This document shows positions 61,401 to 64,000 of a DNA stretch of 64,000 nt, one piece after another. Location: the NCBI GenBank assembly GCA_963070105.1, contig OY718807.1, positions 7,397,483-7,461,482 on the forward strand. The letters run 5' to 3'. Numbering within the stretch: the stretch's first letter is position 1; each line of letters opens with the position of its first letter. The translations under genes were made by a program, and so were the position numbers. The notes below the pieces were generated by a model, which saw nothing but the letters and a program-made list of their open reading frames with translations, was not told the origin of the DNA and made no database searches. Source of the DNA: Litomosoides sigmodontis. Lineage: Eukaryota; Nematoda; Chromadorea; Rhabditida; Onchocercidae.

Positions 61401-61760
61401 ACGAAATGTTGTACTAGCGAAGAAGGAAAAACAAATGAATACAAACACTTTATAAATGATCATCTAACGAGTAGCAATAAAGTAATTTGTGAAAGCACAA
61501 CAATTTGCAACGAAATGTTATACTACTGAAGAAGCAAAAACAAATGAATACAAACAGCAAGTATGACTGCAGGGATATTAAAAACCTAGAAGAGGGAAGG
61601 AGTGGAACACAATCATCGATTAAAATCAAACATCACTCGAACATTATCTCGATTCATCCACCTTCAAAGAAATCAATAAGCTTAAATTTATTTTTTTCAT
61701 GGAAAAGAATTGGAAAAGCAAACCACTGTAAATATTCAGTAAGAGACAACCACTGAATGT
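58438..61760. other. AT-rich intergenic region, no gene seen
   Basis: About 3.3 kb of low-complexity DNA with GAATTGAAATT-like runs near 59.0-59.2 kb and a pair of direct repeats at its right end. It would contain the promoter of the MGC gene and the 3' UTR of the EBAG9 gene. No exon or RNA gene is supported. Confidence 0.55.
61394..61556. repeat. Pair of ~54-base direct repeats
   Basis: Copy one spans about 61394-61447 and copy two 61504-61556, a spacing of 110 bases. Both run from TTTGCAACGAAATGTT to ACAAATGAATACAAACA with a handful of differences. They lie in the spacer downstream of the EBAG9 gene and do not resemble a known mobile element. Confidence 0.85.
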
Positions 61761-63311
61761 TTATTGATTTCTTCGCTCAAATCGCTTTGCGTGTTCCATC
61801 TGTCTTGCCAGTCGCCGTTCCTGTCTTTCTTTAGCCTTTTGCTGAAAACAATACAATTTCCTGAAGCCCAAATTCTAATCGATGCTTTGCAATTCTGTAG
61901 AATAAAACTGAGTTCGAAAAGCGAGCAGTTTAAAAATGGAATTCAGAAAACCATAATAACACAATTACTTTTGCACTAAAAATGGACCCACGATTTTTTG
62001 GTCAATAAAAGCACATCCAAAGATGGAAAAGCTAAATTTAAGGCGAAAGATATGTGGAACTTAATATGGATCACAAATTTAATATAAATTTATCGTACAG
62101 TTCAGATTTATATTTATGAGTTGTTTTTCAGACATATAAAGATCAGTAAAAATCAAAGGTGATTTACATAAGTTACAAGACAACTGTGATCATGTTCTCG
62201 CGTTATTGATTTATAAAATAAAATAGTTTATAAAGTACGATTGTGGCATCTGAAATTTCTAAATTTTACTACGTGAAATTCCCTTACTTCGCGCAAAGCG
62301 TTGTTAACACTCTCAATATCGATGTGAGCGTCCCAATCTTCAGTTTCACTATACGCGTTTGTATCTTCCAAGTTACCAAGTTCGCCTAACTGAACAAAAA
62401 AAAAGTTGTCGGAATTGCATATCTTTACAGAATTCAAAGTTAGGAATTTGGACAATTTCTTTACAAAAGAGATAAAGCGAGAAATGTTTTGTGAAGGCCA
62501 TTTCACAAAAGTCTGAACACATACGTGAGAAGGTAGCATTTCATCTGTTCTCACAGCAAATAAATTGCTATTTTGAACTGGCTTATTACAACCATTGTCA
62601 ATGTATGCCTGAAAAAAAGATGAGGAACTGCTACTAAAATTTTAAGACATAATAAAAAATTCTAGAAGATCCAAACAGTGCAGGAGGAATATGTTCATTG
62701 TAACTTTTAATGATCAATACAAGCAGACGTGAGAGAATGCATCCGATAGAGGTAATGCTTCAGTTGGAAGAATGTCTGCAATAGTCATTAAATATTTTAG
62801 AAAGCAACTAACCCTCTGAGTTTGCACAACTTTTGGTTGCATATCACTAAAGAAATCCACTTCATCTCTTTCATCTGCTACAACTTCTGATTCTACTTTT
62901 TTACGACGGTATTCAATAATTTTTTCTTCAACTGAAGGAGCAAGCGGCGTATCACTCCACCCTTTCCATTTATCTTCATTTGGAACTGAAAAACTTAAAG
63001 AAGTTTCACATTAAAATAAAATACGGACTTCTCTTATGATGAGCTGCTAAAAATGATATAATATTCAATGGTTAAAGATCCACAGTCTCTTTTTTTCTAC
63101 CTCAACCCTCGATTTTCTATCTTACCCTTCAAACTTTTAAAATGAAATGACCTGATTCCCAATACGTTCCAGGATTTTGATGAGTAACTGTATATGGTAA
63201 TTCTCCAATGCTGTTTCTCCGTTTAAAGCAGCAACACAGTCTGCTGAGCACAGCAGCAATGAGCCGAAATACAAATAGTGCTCTTTTCCTAAGCGCTTGA
63301 ACTGTGGACAT
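61761..63311 (-). CDS. EBAG9: EBAG9 (RCAS1) orthologue
   Basis: Golgi-associated type III membrane protein linked to control of regulated secretion and glycan processing in animals. Five exons in phase: 63152-63311 (start), 62813-62985, 62525-62608, 62288-62389, 61761-61841 (stop), 199 residues; human EBAG9 has 213. The amino end has a hydrophobic, Cys-rich anchor followed by basic residues (LIAAVLSRLCCCFKRRN), like the palmitoylated human N-terminus. Family landmarks in order: EDKWKGWSDTP (human EEWTSWDEDAP), VDFFSDMQPKVVQTQR (human PDYFKDMTPTIRKTQK), LGELGNLEDTNAYSE (human SELGDLDTWQENTNAW), and a C-terminal coiled coil KAKERQERRLARQMEHAKRF. The next gene upstream on the same strand stops about 145 bp away, so an operon is likely. 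Confidence 0.88.
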
Positions 63312-63456
63312 TATCTCATATTTTTGATTACATATAAACACATACCTAAAGCGACATAGAGCACAGGTACTACACCAAGAACTGAACCACTGTTCATATT
63401 TGCAGGCAAAACACCAATTATGTTCAATAACTTAAATAATCTATGCCTTTAAACAT
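63312..63456 (-). other. Short intercistronic spacer upstream of EBAG9
   Basis: Only about 145 bases separate the upstream gene's TGA (63457-63459) from the EBAG9 ATG (63309-63311), and no AATAAA is evident in it. Spacers of this size are typical of nematode operons, where the downstream transcript is capped by trans-splicing. No strong acceptor stands out immediately before the EBAG9 start. Confidence 0.5.
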
Positions 63457-63933
63457 TCACAGCTGTGGACAACTACGAAAAATATCTTTTATTGCTAAAG
63501 AGCACACCATGAAAGCATTTATTAATAACTCCAAATAACATAATACCCGCAGAAGAACCTGAAAAAGGCACAAGAAAATAAAACAATCGACATATTTAAA
63601 ATGTATATTACATTGAACTCAATCCAAAAGTACACAACTGCTTACTATGATTACAAAGAAACATTTCCCTCACTACACGAAATCAATTTAAAAAAAGCGC
63701 CACGATTGGTAAAAAAATTTACGATCATTAGAAGAAAACAAGAAGCACGCATTATGTTTTCAGAACACATTCTGCCCATATCAAACGGCATCACCCAACT
63801 GCCGTTCCAAAACACCAACATCCAGCAAAAACTTCATAGCGTCACGTTGTCCCATTTCATAATAATTTTTCAGAATCTCAAGATTTGGAGGGAATAAAGC
63901 TTGCGCACCCCGAATCATGTTTTGCACATTTAC
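63457..63933 (-). CDS. C-terminal exons of an unidentified gene, cut by the window edge
   Basis: Two exons join in phase: 63787-63933 (49 codons) and 63457-63558 (33 codons plus stop). The first, after a GATCGTTCAG acceptor, contains LFPPNLEILKNYYEMGQRDA and FLLDVGVLERQ. The second is hydrophobic and ends in IKDIFRSCPQL. The 5' part lies beyond position 64000. The GQRDAMKFL pattern reminded me loosely of C-terminal parts of patatin-like lipases, but I cannot support that. Same strand as EBAG9 and just upstream of it. Confidence 0.5.
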
Positions 63934-64000
63934 CTGAACGATCTAACACTATAGAAATATAGAAATAGGGGAAGTATTCTTGTTCCAATAGTGCAATTAA

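Noticed and set aside
63346..63446. Open stretch in the spacer upstream of EBAG9 that could splice in frame into EBAG9 exon 1 at 63301.
   Set aside because: It starts inside the 3' end of the upstream gene, and its phase does not fit that gene's better-supported terminal exons. One-in-three phase agreement with EBAG9 is weak evidence.
63457..63558. A GSSAG motif in another frame, resembling a lipase nucleophile elbow.
   Set aside because: The frame does not match the phase of the preceding exon, and the motif would lie C-terminal to the rest, the wrong order for a patatin domain.

Overview
The window is a stretch of nuclear eukaryotic DNA, AT-rich and with many introns. Small exons (often 60-250 bp) are separated by short to medium AT-rich introns that end in TTTTAG or TTTCAG. 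The splice style, the close packing of same-strand genes and the gene set point to a nematode. A spirurid or filarial-type (clade III) worm is my best guess, but that is inference and no species can be fixed from this window. I found no tRNA, rRNA, CRISPR array, prophage or intact transposon. Gene models were built by hand: exon phases were checked at nearly every junction for ASAP, the ClC channel, threonyl-tRNA synthetase, EMC10, BAP18 and EBAG9, while other models are only partly resolved.

Plus strand, 1.9-26.8 kb. An ASAP-type Arf GTPase-activating protein (BAR-PH-ArfGAP-ankyrin-like-SH3) comes first, at 1.9-10.0 kb. The catalytic subunit of DNA polymerase zeta (REV3), used in translesion synthesis, follows at 11.6-22.3 kb. 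A strongly eroded eIF4A-like DEAD-box gene lies at 23.5-26.8 kb: every ATPase/helicase motif that I could locate is altered, yet the reading frame still runs through the last five splice junctions.

Minus strand, 27.8-52 kb, read from right to left. Threonyl-tRNA synthetase comes first, with a possible alternative mitochondrial start. Next are an unrecognised protein of roughly 350 residues, a ClC-6/7-type chloride/proton antiporter, EMC10 (ER membrane protein complex), a BAP18-like chromatin subunit, and a small three-exon membrane protein. These genes all point the same way, and some are 0.5-1 kb apart, which is compatible with polycistronic, trans-spliced units.

The 52-61.7 kb region is sparse. 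It holds two tentative short transmembrane genes on the plus strand (53.5-55.3 kb) and one minus-strand exon with an MGC acylation-type N-terminus (58.1-58.4 kb). At the right edge an EBAG9/RCAS1 orthologue (61.8-63.3 kb, minus) starts only about 145 bp after the stop of another minus-strand gene that runs out of the window, a classic operon-like spacing.

The most interesting items are the dead DEAD-box gene, the splice acceptor placed inside the possible mitochondrial presequence of the threonyl-tRNA synthetase gene, a decayed duplicate of a ClC exon, a duplicated in-frame acceptor in REV3, and several small or lineage-specific proteins that I do not recognise.
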